Assembly: GCA_002307215.1 (NCBI GenBank)
Contig: DBTU01000013.1
Span: 1 to 58,250 of the forward strand
Length of the DNA: 58,250 bases
Source: Lachnoclostridium sp. UBA1308
GTDB taxonomy: Bacteria; Bacillota; Clostridia; Lachnospirales; Lachnospiraceae
Direction of reading: 5' to 3'
Part shown: positions 1 through 7,868 of the stretch, piece after piece
Numbering within the stretch: position 1 is the first letter of the stretch
Layout of the letters: each line of letters begins with the position of its first letter
Notes under the pieces: model-generated
The model's database searches: none
What the model saw: the letters and a program-made list of their open reading frames with translations, nothing else
What the model was told of the DNA's origin: nothing
Program-made: the position numbers and the translations under genes

Positions 1-39
1 GGCGGCACTTGCTGAGCAGGCATTATTTATTGTATTTCA

Positions 40-44
40 ACAAT
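40..44. repeat. Target site duplication, left copy (ACAAT)
   Basis: Five bases directly before the TGTTG left terminus, identical and in the same orientation as 13846-13850. Tn7-family transposons generate 5-bp duplications. Confidence 0.85.
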
Positions 45-157
45 TGTTGGCGTGTAATAAATAATGATATAAAGTGAAATAAATACTGATATAAAATGAT
101 TATATTTTTTTATTTATATAGTTATAGTTAAATCAAAATATGTAATAAATAATGACA
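45..157. repeat. Left transposon end with three TnsB-type binding repeats
   Basis: After the TGTTG terminus there are three related repeats in the same orientation: 53-70 (TGTAATAAATAATGATAT), 74-92 (a variant with AAATACTGATAT) and 141-157 (TGTAATAAATAATGACA). The third is set apart by about 48 bp of AT-rich DNA. Spaced sites at the left and packed sites at the right is the classical Tn7 asymmetry. That TnsB binds them is inferred. Confidence 0.75.
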
Positions 158-258
158 ATAATTCTTTGCTAATTAATTGAAGTGCCGATGTATAATTCTG
201 CATTGAAAGCTAGGTGATTATGTTTCCCGTCAGTATAGCGTATATTTATTGTTTTAAT

Positions 259-1566
259 TCAATCCTCTATATAAGTACCGCCAATCGTCTCCATGAAAAT
301 TTCTCGGAAAGGTACGTCAAGCGATGCACATACAAGGTCAGCCCATACCGTAGGTATGAGGTTCTTTCCCCTCGCGCACCATATCTTATAATGTACATTA
401 CCGTACATGCCGATTGAAACACCTGTTATCTTTTCTGCGTCACGGTATTTAGATTCAAAGATTTCTCTGCTGTACTGGTTTACCGAGAAGTCGATATGCT
501 CAAACGCTTCGCACGCCGGATAGTATGTGCCATGAATGTAGTTAGTCATGATCATGTCCTCGGCATCTACAAATTTATCGGGGTTCCAGAGCTGTTCGAT
601 ATTCACATGGTAGAACTCTTCCCCGGTTTCATCGGCACCACACTTGATGAAAACAAAAATTTTATGCAGCGTTTCAGGGTCATAATGCACTATGGTTTCT
701 TTACCGCTCTTCAACTGCTCGGTGATATTATCAAAGTTAAGTGTAATACCGCGCCATTTTTGGAAGTCTACGGTAGCTGTACTAACCATTCGGGAATAGG
801 GTATGGCGAGGTTTTCGTCGCAACGCGTGAGAATCTGCACAGGCGGCTTTACTCTCTGGATTATCTCAATCGTTTTCGGGGCTTTTGAATTAGGACTCCC
901 AATCGACGTATCAAGGAAAATATTGTAGAGATAGTATTTATCTTTCAACCTGAACCCTTGCCGTTCAAATACCGCATCTGTCACATCACTCAGTCCATAT
1001 TTATCAATAGGTAGCATCAGTTTTTCATAAGCAACAATCTCGTTTATATCATGAATCCTGTGAGCAAAACTATCAATAAGTGAGAAAATAAAGAGTAAAG
1101 CAAGGCGTTCCTCGTCAATATCAAAGTTTTCAGAAAAGCCTATTTTCCCTTTGATTGCGTCGGAAACAGCAACCATAGCCTCCATCTCATCGTGTCTGAC
1201 AGAATTAATGATGTTGCCACAAGTGGCTATATATATCCTTCTTCCGTTTTGAGGGTTTTCATTGTCGCTCGGGTCAATACAAAGGCTATATCGCAATAAT
1301 TCTTCAGCATCAATATTTACGGCATTAATCATCGTGCGAAACATATCAACTGTATCCAGAATCGGCGCTGGTATTTCAGCATTGGACGTAAAAAACAGAT
1401 ATGTGTATACTGGGTAATATTTCAAAAACATGTTAGGGTATCCAATATAGAAAACACCTCCATGCGGAGCTTTTTTCATCGAACGTAAGTAATAATTGAT
1501 TTTCCAAAATTCCGGTGTGGATATTATACCCTGAATGAGAATCTTCAGTTTTTCTGACAACACCAT
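259..1566 (-). CDS. Hypothetical cargo protein, 435 aa
   Basis: I do not recognise this protein. It is the outermost cargo gene, ending about 210 bp inside the left transposon end. It appears soluble, with no signal peptide or clear membrane segment. The centre (about residues 120-200) is rich in charged, probably helical sequence with a cluster of His and Asp around FAHRIHDINEIVAYE. The C-terminal third is rich in aromatic residues. The ATG at 1566 is preceded by a purine-rich stretch (GGAGAGGAAG) 10-20 bases upstream. By eye its GC content is higher than that of the next cargo genes, which suggests a separate origin. Because it is transposon cargo, an accessory or defence role is possible, but the sequence gives no functional motif I can name. 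Confidence 0.75.
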   Translation of the reverse strand: MVLSEKLKILIQGIISTPEFWKINYYLRSMKKAPHGGVFYIGYPNMFLKYYPVYTYLFFTSNAEIPAPILDTVDMFRTMINAVNIDAEELLRYSLCIDPSDNENPQNGRRIYIATCGNIINSVRHDEMEAMVAVSDAIKGKIGFSENFDIDEERLALLFIFSLIDSFAHRIHDINEIVAYEKLMLPIDKYGLSDVTDAVFERQGFRLKDKYYLYNIFLDTSIGSPNSKAPKTIEIIQRVKPPVQILTRCDENLAIPYSRMVSTATVDFQKWRGITLNFDNITEQLKSGKETIVHYDPETLHKIFVFIKCGADETGEEFYHVNIEQLWNPDKFVDAEDMIMTNYIHGTYYPACEAFEHIDFSVNQYSREIFESKYRDAEKITGVSIGMYGNVHYKIWCARGKNLIPTVWADLVCASLDVPFREIFMETIGGTYIED

Positions 1567-1660
1567 TATGCGTTTCTTCCTCTCCTATGAGTGATATTGT
1601 ATGTTTTCTTAAAAACAGTATTAACTATTGCCGTACAAATGATTTACCAATACCAATCTC

Positions 1661-2371
1661 CTAAAAAGAATTATCTTTAGAGGGACAACTGTTTATTGTT
1701 ATTTCCGAATACTCCATTTCGTTAATGGCATCTAATAAGTATTTATCTTTAAAATAACCTTCAGAATAATAATTTATTAATTTTACCAACTTAGCAATTC
1801 CTATAGTAACAAGCCCAATAACAATTATACTCCCGATTGTCGTTGGAACGGTATTCTTATCTACATAAATTAGACTTGCAATTAATGCTCCTAAAGGAAC
1901 TCCAATTAGCATATCAATTATTTTGCCATTAATTTTTATATACCTATCTTCACGAGACTTCAATGTTAATTCACATTCTTTTCTTAAAGCTTTTAACTTT
2001 TCCGGTGTATCGATGCCCTGTGAATGTAACACTTCTCGTACTCCCGAAGTATATTGTTCATAATTTTTCATTTTTTCTAGAACCTCATTCTCACGTGCTT
2101 TAGAATGATAGAAATATTTTTCTCTTGGAATTTGGCTCAACATATTTACGACAAATATTATTATAATGGGAATCCAAATAAGTAGACTTTTCGGATAAAA
2201 GATTACTACTACAACAAGAAAAATGCATGCAATTAAAAGGCTCCCAAGCATAATCCAGAATGGAAGCCTGAATAGGCGAACCATATCCGTAAAACTCCTA
2301 TACGAATTAAGCTCCCCCTCCGGGTTTTTTTCGTAAATTTCTCTCCTTATATATTGATACTTATAGGTCAT
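1661..2371 (-). CDS. Hypothetical four-helix membrane protein, 236 aa
   Basis: No family is recognised. Two hydrophobic segments lie near residues 34-55 and 63-80 and two more near residues 150-170 and 178-196. Between them is a charged, probably helical stretch of about 70 residues (KARENEVLEKMKNYEQY onward) that would lie on one side of the membrane. The last 30 residues are acidic and polar. The ATG at 2371 has an excellent AGGAGGAG ribosome binding site 4-5 bases upstream, which supports a real gene. It lies between two other unknown cargo genes on the same strand with spacers of about 95-110 bp. A membrane partner of a cargo system is possible but unproven. Confidence 0.75.
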   Translation of the reverse strand: MTYKYQYIRREIYEKNPEGELNSYRSFTDMVRLFRLPFWIMLGSLLIACIFLVVVVIFYPKSLLIWIPIIIIFVVNMLSQIPREKYFYHSKARENEVLEKMKNYEQYTSGVREVLHSQGIDTPEKLKALRKECELTLKSREDRYIKINGKIIDMLIGVPLGALIASLIYVDKNTVPTTIGSIIVIGLVTIGIAKLVKLINYYSEGYFKDKYLLDAINEMEYSEITINSCPSKDNSF

Positions 2372-2480
2372 TATTCTCCTCCTAGTTACTGCTATATTCT
2401 CTGTTTTTAGTAGCTGTTCTTCACTTTTGATAGTTTATATGGCATGCAACATTTCACCAAAAAGATCTATCCATTATCAT

Positions 2481-2798
2481 TTAATATTCCATCGCCGTAT
2501 ATTTATAACCGTTGTTAGCGATATCCCTAATTAGCTCCTGTACTTCATTATGAGAATTCTTTGCCATCTCTTTTCTGCAGAGTACGACACATTCTTTTTC
2601 ATCCGAAAGAACATGTCCGTTATTCTGGCAGTAATCCAACAAGTCTTTGAAGCGTCCCTTCATGCCAAATCCTATTTTAGTATTATCTTCAATCCATTCT
2701 TCATTCTGCGTCCAAATCGGGCATGGTTGATACATTAATTGAAATGCTCTGTCGAATCCTCTGGTTTCTTTTAATATTACTGTTATACTGCTCTCCAT
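2481..2798 (-). CDS. Small hypothetical cargo protein, 105 aa
   Basis: Short soluble protein without a recognised family. A strong GGAGGG site sits 5 bases before the ATG at 2798, and the frame is clean, so it is likely a true gene. The sequence is mixed alpha/beta in character, with an aromatic and Trp-containing patch (CPIWTQNEEWIED) and two later Cys residues in the CVVLCRKE stretch. It follows the methyltransferase gene after a 218-bp spacer (2799-3016) in which I see no convincing terminator. Its membership in the same transcription unit is therefore uncertain. Confidence 0.65.
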   Translation of the reverse strand: MESSITVILKETRGFDRAFQLMYQPCPIWTQNEEWIEDNTKIGFGMKGRFKDLLDYCQNNGHVLSDEKECVVLCRKEMAKNSHNEVQELIRDIANNGYKYTAMEY

Positions 2799-3016
2799 TT
2801 TTACCCTCCATCAATATATCCAATCATAGCAATAATCTTAACAATTTAGTACAAAAAATCATACAACAAAATGAAGTCATTCCATGTCACATGGTTCAAT
2901 TTAATTTCTATAGAATATGCCTTCAACCAAATCCATAATTCATTTGGCAAAGGCATACTTTACAACAAACATAATCTTCTTACAGAATTCAATTACCAAT
3001 AGAAAGCAATATATTC

Positions 3017-3889
3017 TCATCCTATTAATGGTTGTAATTCAGATTCTGTATTTGTTAGTGGCGGTATCTCTAAATTTGATATCAGTAATTCTTCTCCTTT
3101 TCTACAAGTATTTACTGAGTAATCTAAATAGATATTAATAGGCGCTTGCTTTTGATAAAGTTTTCGAATTTCTGGTACATCATCATAACTTATTAGCCAT
3201 GGAAATGTTTTCGATCTTATAAACTTGGCCAAGGCAACGTGTTGTTGTGGTGTGTAAAAGCACCGATACAATCCTGGTCCCTCTTTATAGTATGGAGGGT
3301 CTATATAAACAAATAGTTTATTACTTCTCTTATACTTTAAATATGCTGACATAAATTCTATTGCATCCATATTATATACTCTTATCCTGTTACGATATGA
3401 TGATATGGATTCAATAGATGAAATTATCACTTCTTTATTAAATCTACAATCAATCGGATATTTCGAAGTCTGATTCAACCCTCCAATAGGAGTTGCTTTT
3501 AAAATTCCAGAATAGTTTGTCCTATTCAAGAACAGCCCTGCAAACCCTATGTCCACCGGCGATTTTCCAACCAAATAGTTCTCATTCCTATAATTTGATT
3601 GCACGCCCCAATTTTCTATGGTTATATCAGCGTCTTTAATTTTTGCAATGAGTTCCTCTGTGTGATAAAAAACAGAAATCCAAAAATAATAAATCAATGG
3701 ATCCTTCTCATTAATAACAGCTTCTTTTATAATGTTAGTCTCCAGGAGTTTTAAAGATAATGCTGAACTTCCTGCAAACGGCTCATAAAAGGTACAGCCA
3801 ATTTTATCTTCTGTTATCAACAATTGGCTGATATAGTCATATAAGTTTGACTTCGCTCCCGGATACCTTAATGGGTTTTTTATTGCCAT
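3017..3889 (-). CDS. D12-class DNA adenine N6-methyltransferase, 290 aa
   Basis: Transfers a methyl group from S-adenosylmethionine to adenine in DNA. The N-terminus RYPGAK (residues 8-13), the SAM-binding motif FYEPFAGSSAL (34-44) and the catalytic DPPY (197-200) followed by a Dam-type YKEG stretch mark the D12/Dam (M.DpnII-like) class. The ATG at 3889 has a TGAGGTG ribosome binding site; an upstream extension of the frame lacks one and would overlap the neighbour. It starts 28 bp after the ParB-like gene and is probably cotranscribed with it. No restriction endonuclease is recognisable nearby, so it is either an orphan methylase or pairs with the ParB-like protein. The recognition sequence cannot be read from the gene. 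Confidence 0.9.
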   Translation of the reverse strand: MAIKNPLRYPGAKSNLYDYISQLLITEDKIGCTFYEPFAGSSALSLKLLETNIIKEAVINEKDPLIYYFWISVFYHTEELIAKIKDADITIENWGVQSNYRNENYLVGKSPVDIGFAGLFLNRTNYSGILKATPIGGLNQTSKYPIDCRFNKEVIISSIESISSYRNRIRVYNMDAIEFMSAYLKYKRSNKLFVYIDPPYYKEGPGLYRCFYTPQQHVALAKFIRSKTFPWLISYDDVPEIRKLYQKQAPINIYLDYSVNTCRKGEELLISNLEIPPLTNTESELQPLIG

Positions 3890-3917
3890 AATACACCTCA
3901 GCTCATATAGTTTTGTT

Positions 3918-5387
3918 TTATAAAAGACATTTTTCGATAAAAGTACAATAATTATCAAAATATCCTATAAGTTCGGACTTTATTGGTAATATGCCATCAT
4001 AATGAACATAACCATTAAATATATCAAAAGCCATCTCTTTATTACCAATCTTCGTAATATTGCTATGCATATTGTCACTAATCAATTTACTATTCCGCAT
4101 ATGGGTTACTGCATTGTTTACTAATTGTTTTAAATCTTTCTCTTTTACTAAATCCCCCGCGTTATTATTATACAGGTAATACTTTGAAGATAATTCTATT
4201 AAAACTCTTAATAAAACAGCTGCGGAATTTATATTCATATTTAAATTAAGCTGTTTTAATTCAAGGATGATATTATTAATTTTTATAGAAGATGTTTGAA
4301 CCCCAAATGTTGGCGGAATTAGTGTATTTCTACTCGATGTTAGCGCTTTGTTTATTATAGTCGCTTTTTCAATTGTTGGAGCTGTATTAACACTTGTTGT
4401 TCCCGATAATTCATTTTTAGCGGGATTCGATTGCTGATGTAACTTTTCAGCATCGTTGTCCACCCTTGTGCCCGTAGTAGTGGGCTGTTCAGAGTCAACT
4501 TTAGCTGTTAACAATCCTTCAATGGTTAAATATTCCACTAGATTGGGAACATCCTCAAGCGTAGATCGAGTATCAAATGGAATTGTTTTATCAAATGAAG
4601 CTTTTGCAACCAAATAAATACAGTGGTTGAATATATTGATATCTATTGAGGTAACTGGTATGTATTCTTTACTAAAACTTAATTTTAGAATCTGTGATAA
4701 TGTGGAATAGGACGAATTTCTAGGAGAAGATGTGAACACTCGGATGAATGGTGATATTTTAAGCTTATGTATATCAATAATCGTATTTTGTTCGTTTTTT
4801 TGCCATTCTTCCAGATTAAGAGCATAATTCACCAAATTATACTCTTTTATACCTTTTATTATGATATTTTTTGATGTCCCGGTTGTGTCTTGGATTTCTT
4901 CAACGGATTTTCCGGCAGAAAATTCTTTTGAAAAGAATTTTTGTTTAGATATGGGCGACCATCTGCGGATCCCATCAATATGTTTAGCCGCAAGAGAACT
5001 TTGTGCATCTGTTCTTGACCTCATAATGTCAACTTGTATATCTGAAATATTATCTAATGTATCCTGAAATACAATTAGGTTCGCTGCAGAGTACGGACGT
5101 TTATTGGCAAGTAATTTTTTATCTGTCAATATTTTACATGCCGAGATTCTCCTATTTCCCTCTAGGACAACATATTTATTGCCATCTTTATATACTATAA
5201 CACGTTCTCCAGCATATAGCCCTCGATTCTTATTAATGCTCTGGGCAAGTTCTTCAACCTCTTCATACTCCAGTAAATAGTTAATAATATCTTGCTCAGT
5301 TGCATTCGGAGGCGTAATAAATCTAGGATTTTCAGTATCCAATGCTAATTGATTCAACGGTATCGTTTTTGCCTCAAATTTGTTCAT
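3918..5387 (-). CDS. ParB/Srx-like N-terminal domain protein with helical C-terminal domain, 489 aa
   Basis: The first about 100 residues show ParB/Srx-fold signatures: ENPR at 19-22 and EGNRRISA at 76-83, the counterpart of the ParB GERR nucleotide-binding box. A helix-rich part follows (about 100-270, with a possible helix-turn-helix near residues 150-175). Then comes a Ser/Thr/Asn-rich linker (about 285-345) and a helical domain (about 355-489) that looks HEPN-like, although no R-x4-6-H motif is visible. No ParA partner exists in the window, so classical plasmid partition is unlikely. It sits between a winged-helix regulator and an adenine methyltransferase in one operon. This suggests a DNA-modification-linked role, for example defence. 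GAGG lies 8 bases before the ATG. Confidence 0.8.
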   Translation of the reverse strand: MNKFEAKTIPLNQLALDTENPRFITPPNATEQDIINYLLEYEEVEELAQSINKNRGLYAGERVIVYKDGNKYVVLEGNRRISACKILTDKKLLANKRPYSAANLIVFQDTLDNISDIQVDIMRSRTDAQSSLAAKHIDGIRRWSPISKQKFFSKEFSAGKSVEEIQDTTGTSKNIIIKGIKEYNLVNYALNLEEWQKNEQNTIIDIHKLKISPFIRVFTSSPRNSSYSTLSQILKLSFSKEYIPVTSIDINIFNHCIYLVAKASFDKTIPFDTRSTLEDVPNLVEYLTIEGLLTAKVDSEQPTTTGTRVDNDAEKLHQQSNPAKNELSGTTSVNTAPTIEKATIINKALTSSRNTLIPPTFGVQTSSIKINNIILELKQLNLNMNINSAAVLLRVLIELSSKYYLYNNNAGDLVKEKDLKQLVNNAVTHMRNSKLISDNMHSNITKIGNKEMAFDIFNGYVHYDGILPIKSELIGYFDNYCTFIEKCLL

Positions 5388-5465
5388 TTTAGATTCCTCT
5401 TCCTTTTTATGTAATTTAAAGTATTATCATCATTGGTTGAAAAATATGAGCATAAAATCATTATA

Positions 5466-5732
5466 TTAAAGCTGACCAACAAATATATTAATTACTTCTT
5501 CACTTTTTTGTAATAACGTATATCTTCCTCTGCATCTAAGCTTTTCTATGTATCCTTCTTTGATAAGTTCCCTTATTATTTGATTAGTCTGAATTTTGCT
5601 ACATGGCACCAAGGCAGATATTTCTTGCTGACTTAGTGGGCAAAAACTTTTATTATCCGTTCTTACTTGATGTTCATATAGGATTAAAAGTATTTTCATT
5701 TTATTGTTTATAAAATAGTATATATTCTTCAT
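5466..5732 (-). CDS. Winged helix-turn-helix regulator, 88 aa
   Basis: A small DNA-binding protein made almost entirely of one winged-helix domain. Helices appear near residues 10-20, 33-43 and 47-60, the last being the recognition helix (KIQTNQIIRELIKEGYIEKL), followed by a basic beta wing (RCRGRYTLL). It is the first gene of the ParB-like/methyltransferase operon and lies 78 bp before it. A perfect 15-bp palindrome directly downstream of the operon's -10 box is its likely operator, so it probably represses its own operon. This resembles the control proteins of restriction-modification loci in layout, not in family. AAAGGG lies 11 bases before the ATG. Confidence 0.8.
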   Translation of the reverse strand: MKNIYYFINNKMKILLILYEHQVRTDNKSFCPLSQQEISALVPCSKIQTNQIIRELIKEGYIEKLRCRGRYTLLQKSEEVINIFVGQL

Positions 5733-5758
5733 TTATAATATTACCCTTTGTTATTATG

Positions 5759-5773
5759 GTCTAGTTTCTAGAC
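5759..5773. promoter_or_regulatory. Perfect palindromic operator GTCTAG-TTT-CTAGAC
   Basis: Six-base half sites form a perfect inverted repeat around a TTT centre. It begins one base after the -10 box and so covers the predicted transcription start. This is a typical repressor position. The binding protein is inferred to be the winged-helix product of the first gene. Confidence 0.7.
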
Positions 5774-5774
5774 T

Positions 5775-5803
5775 ATTATAGTATGTTTTTCAATCATTAT
5801 CAA
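5775..5803 (-). promoter_or_regulatory. Sigma-A type promoter of the cargo operon
   Basis: On the minus strand TTGATA (5803-5798), a 17-bp spacer and TATAAT (5780-5775) form a near-consensus promoter. It reads into the winged-helix gene starting at 5732 and onward to the ParB-like and methyltransferase genes. Confidence 0.75.
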
Positions 5804-6275
5804 CTATTTTTTACAATTATATAATATTTTTCCAATTCATGTTCGTCCACTCTTGACGAGATTAAGAAGTGCTTTATTGGAATAAAATCTGATCAAGCAT
5901 CAAGAAAACCTCTCCAATAATATTTGAATGAGGGTTTTATAATAACTATATAAGGTCCGACTTTGTATTCACATGATCTTTACTCGAAATAATATTGAAG
6001 ATTATTTCAGCGTTTGTTATAATACAAAAAATAAGCACTAACGATTCAAGTTTGGCGACTCATCGTTAATGCTCATAATGTAAAGTGGCTGTCCCACTAT
6101 TTCTATTTATGGATACTATATCATAGATTTATTTGCTGTGCAAGTCTTTAAAACAGCTCCATCCTTATTCTATGGTATATCCTCTAATATTGTGATTTGG
6201 GCTCCCACCACGTCTTTATGGGGACCTTTTTATTTTTACAAGAATGTCCCTAATAAATAAAAATGGGGGATATTT
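5804..6275. other. Spacer between the divergent cargo operon and tnsE
   Basis: No gene is seen. The region is AT-rich with many short stops. An imperfect inverted repeat (AGCACTAACGAT at 6034-6045 and ATCGTTAATGCT at 6062-6073, one mismatch) could form a hairpin without a T-run. A weaker hairpin-plus-T-tract lies at about 6203-6235. GGGG precedes the tnsE ATG at 6276. I find no convincing consensus promoter for tnsE. Confidence 0.4.
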
Positions 6276-7868
6276 ATGACTTATTCTTTTGATAACTGGC
6301 CATTTGATAAGGGGCAGCCAGCAACACTATGTTGGATTTCGTCTCCGAAGACGCAGGTAAAATCCGTTAATAGATTAATGAATTTACATTTCAAAGTGAA
6401 ATCAGGTAACAGTCTACCTAATTATTTTTCATTTCAATTTGCATGGGGGTTATTACCGCTTTTTCAGTTAGGATATATTTATGTCGATGGGAATCCAATA
6501 GGCCCTGATAAAAGCCTAATACAAAAGAATTTCACTCTATCAACTCATGATTATTATATTGGAAGATTGAAACCCTGCTACACCCTTCCATATGAATTGC
6601 TATATTTGAAAGCTCTAGGAGTATCATCTCCTGAGCAAGTCCTTGTATTAAAAGAAAAAGAAAAATTATACTATATCCCCTGTATCGAAATCATAAGATG
6701 TCTGTATGTAAGCAAGCCCTTATACGCAGAAAGTCTTTTAACAACTGATGGACTTACACCCTATTACGAGTCACTAAATACTTTAGGTGAGAACAACTAC
6801 GAAATAGTATTTAACCGGAATTTTCATACCTCCGATCTTTATTATAAAAATATATTGGACTTTGTTTTCTTTAATACAAATATTGAAATGCGTAACTGGC
6901 GAGATTCTATCTATACCAAATATGCCGAATCTACTATCCTTCATGCTACTTTACCGAAATTTAAGAATCTTGATCTGATAGGTTCTGGATGTAGTATAAT
7001 GAAAGCGAATCCTTACAACGAGGATGAACAGTATGAGCACATACTTATACTCAATTTGCGTATTAACAATATACCAATTACGAATTACTCCATAAGTTAT
7101 TGGCATCCATCTATTTCAAAAATTACCACTACTACTCAAGGACATCGTTCTAAACAGGACGCCGCTGAGGAATATGATCAAATAAATATCAGTTCTACCA
7201 CTGCCCCTCATAAGGGCAAAGCAAAACAGCTTGAATCAAAAATTCAATCATCACATAGTTTTTCAGACCCTGCTTCTATAAAGCAAAATAAGTATCCTAT
7301 CACTTCGGCCCATATGCTATTTCAAAAAGAAGAGGCACCTGAAAAATCACTATATTCGACTCAGCCCGCTATCTCAGGTGGAAAAGCGAATCCACTTAAC
7401 ATAACCCTTGACGAAAAAGAATATCAGGATTTTTTCACTGAATACATTGATAGTGATTTTATATGTTTCTGCAAAGCCATTGCTCATTTCCATAAGCTTC
7501 CGGGATATCATGCTATTATTAATTACGGAATATTACCATCATCAAAAACAACTGACGCCACACAATTATCAGTTATATGCCAACCCCGGCGTTATGCTTA
7601 TGCGCGAATACTTTCGCCTTATTGTTCGGTTATAATCTTTGAACTTTGCACAAAAGATGGAGATAACAAATCAACCATAATTGTGAGAAATGTTTCTAAT
7701 TGCCAGGCAACGGTAAATACACTCATCGAATCAATTCTTGAAGATAAGTATTGGTGTGATAAAAATCTTTCAATAAAATTCAGCAACAACTATACCCCGA
7801 TTGCACATTATTCAAAACGTTCTGCAGTCAGATGGTTTGAAATTATGTTTTCACATATCAGAAAGTAA
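6276..7868 (+). CDS. tnsE: TnsE-like Tn7 transposition protein, 530 aa
   Basis: In Tn7, TnsE directs TnsABC to replicating DNA and conjugal plasmids through DNA 3' ends and the sliding clamp. This protein has nearly the Tn7 TnsE length (538 aa) and layout: an N-terminal half, a disordered Ser/Thr/Gln-rich linker (about 290-370) and a C-terminal domain (about 385-530). The stretch YYIPCIEIIRCLY (132-144) matches the E. coli TnsE segment YHIPQLELARSLF, as I remember that sequence. The C-terminal pattern of a hydrophobic strand, an acidic turn and later Trp is also alike. Its gene converges on tnsD and overlaps it by 11 bp. In Tn7, tnsE is codirectional, so the orientation is unusual. The assignment rests on distant similarity and context. 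Confidence 0.75.
   Translation: MTYSFDNWPFDKGQPATLCWISSPKTQVKSVNRLMNLHFKVKSGNSLPNYFSFQFAWGLLPLFQLGYIYVDGNPIGPDKSLIQKNFTLSTHDYYIGRLKPCYTLPYELLYLKALGVSSPEQVLVLKEKEKLYYIPCIEIIRCLYVSKPLYAESLLTTDGLTPYYESLNTLGENNYEIVFNRNFHTSDLYYKNILDFVFFNTNIEMRNWRDSIYTKYAESTILHATLPKFKNLDLIGSGCSIMKANPYNEDEQYEHILILNLRINNIPITNYSISYWHPSISKITTTTQGHRSKQDAAEEYDQINISSTTAPHKGKAKQLESKIQSSHSFSDPASIKQNKYPITSAHMLFQKEEAPEKSLYSTQPAISGGKANPLNITLDEKEYQDFFTEYIDSDFICFCKAIAHFHKLPGYHAIINYGILPSSKTTDATQLSVICQPRRYAYARILSPYCSVIIFELCTKDGDNKSTIIVRNVSNCQATVNTLIESILEDKYWCDKNLSIKFSNNYTPIAHYSKRSAVRWFEIMFSHIRK

Noticed and set aside
214..888. Plus-strand frames at 214-417 and 496-888
   Set aside because: They lie antisense to the 435-aa gene and lack ribosome binding sites.
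2723..3138. Plus-strand frames between the small cargo gene and the methyltransferase
   Set aside because: Low-complexity hydrophobic content from AT-rich DNA, no start signals, overlap of real genes.
3918..5387. Plasmid partition ParB
   Set aside because: No parA, no parS-like cluster, and the operon pairs it with a methyltransferase; only the N-terminal fold is ParB-like.
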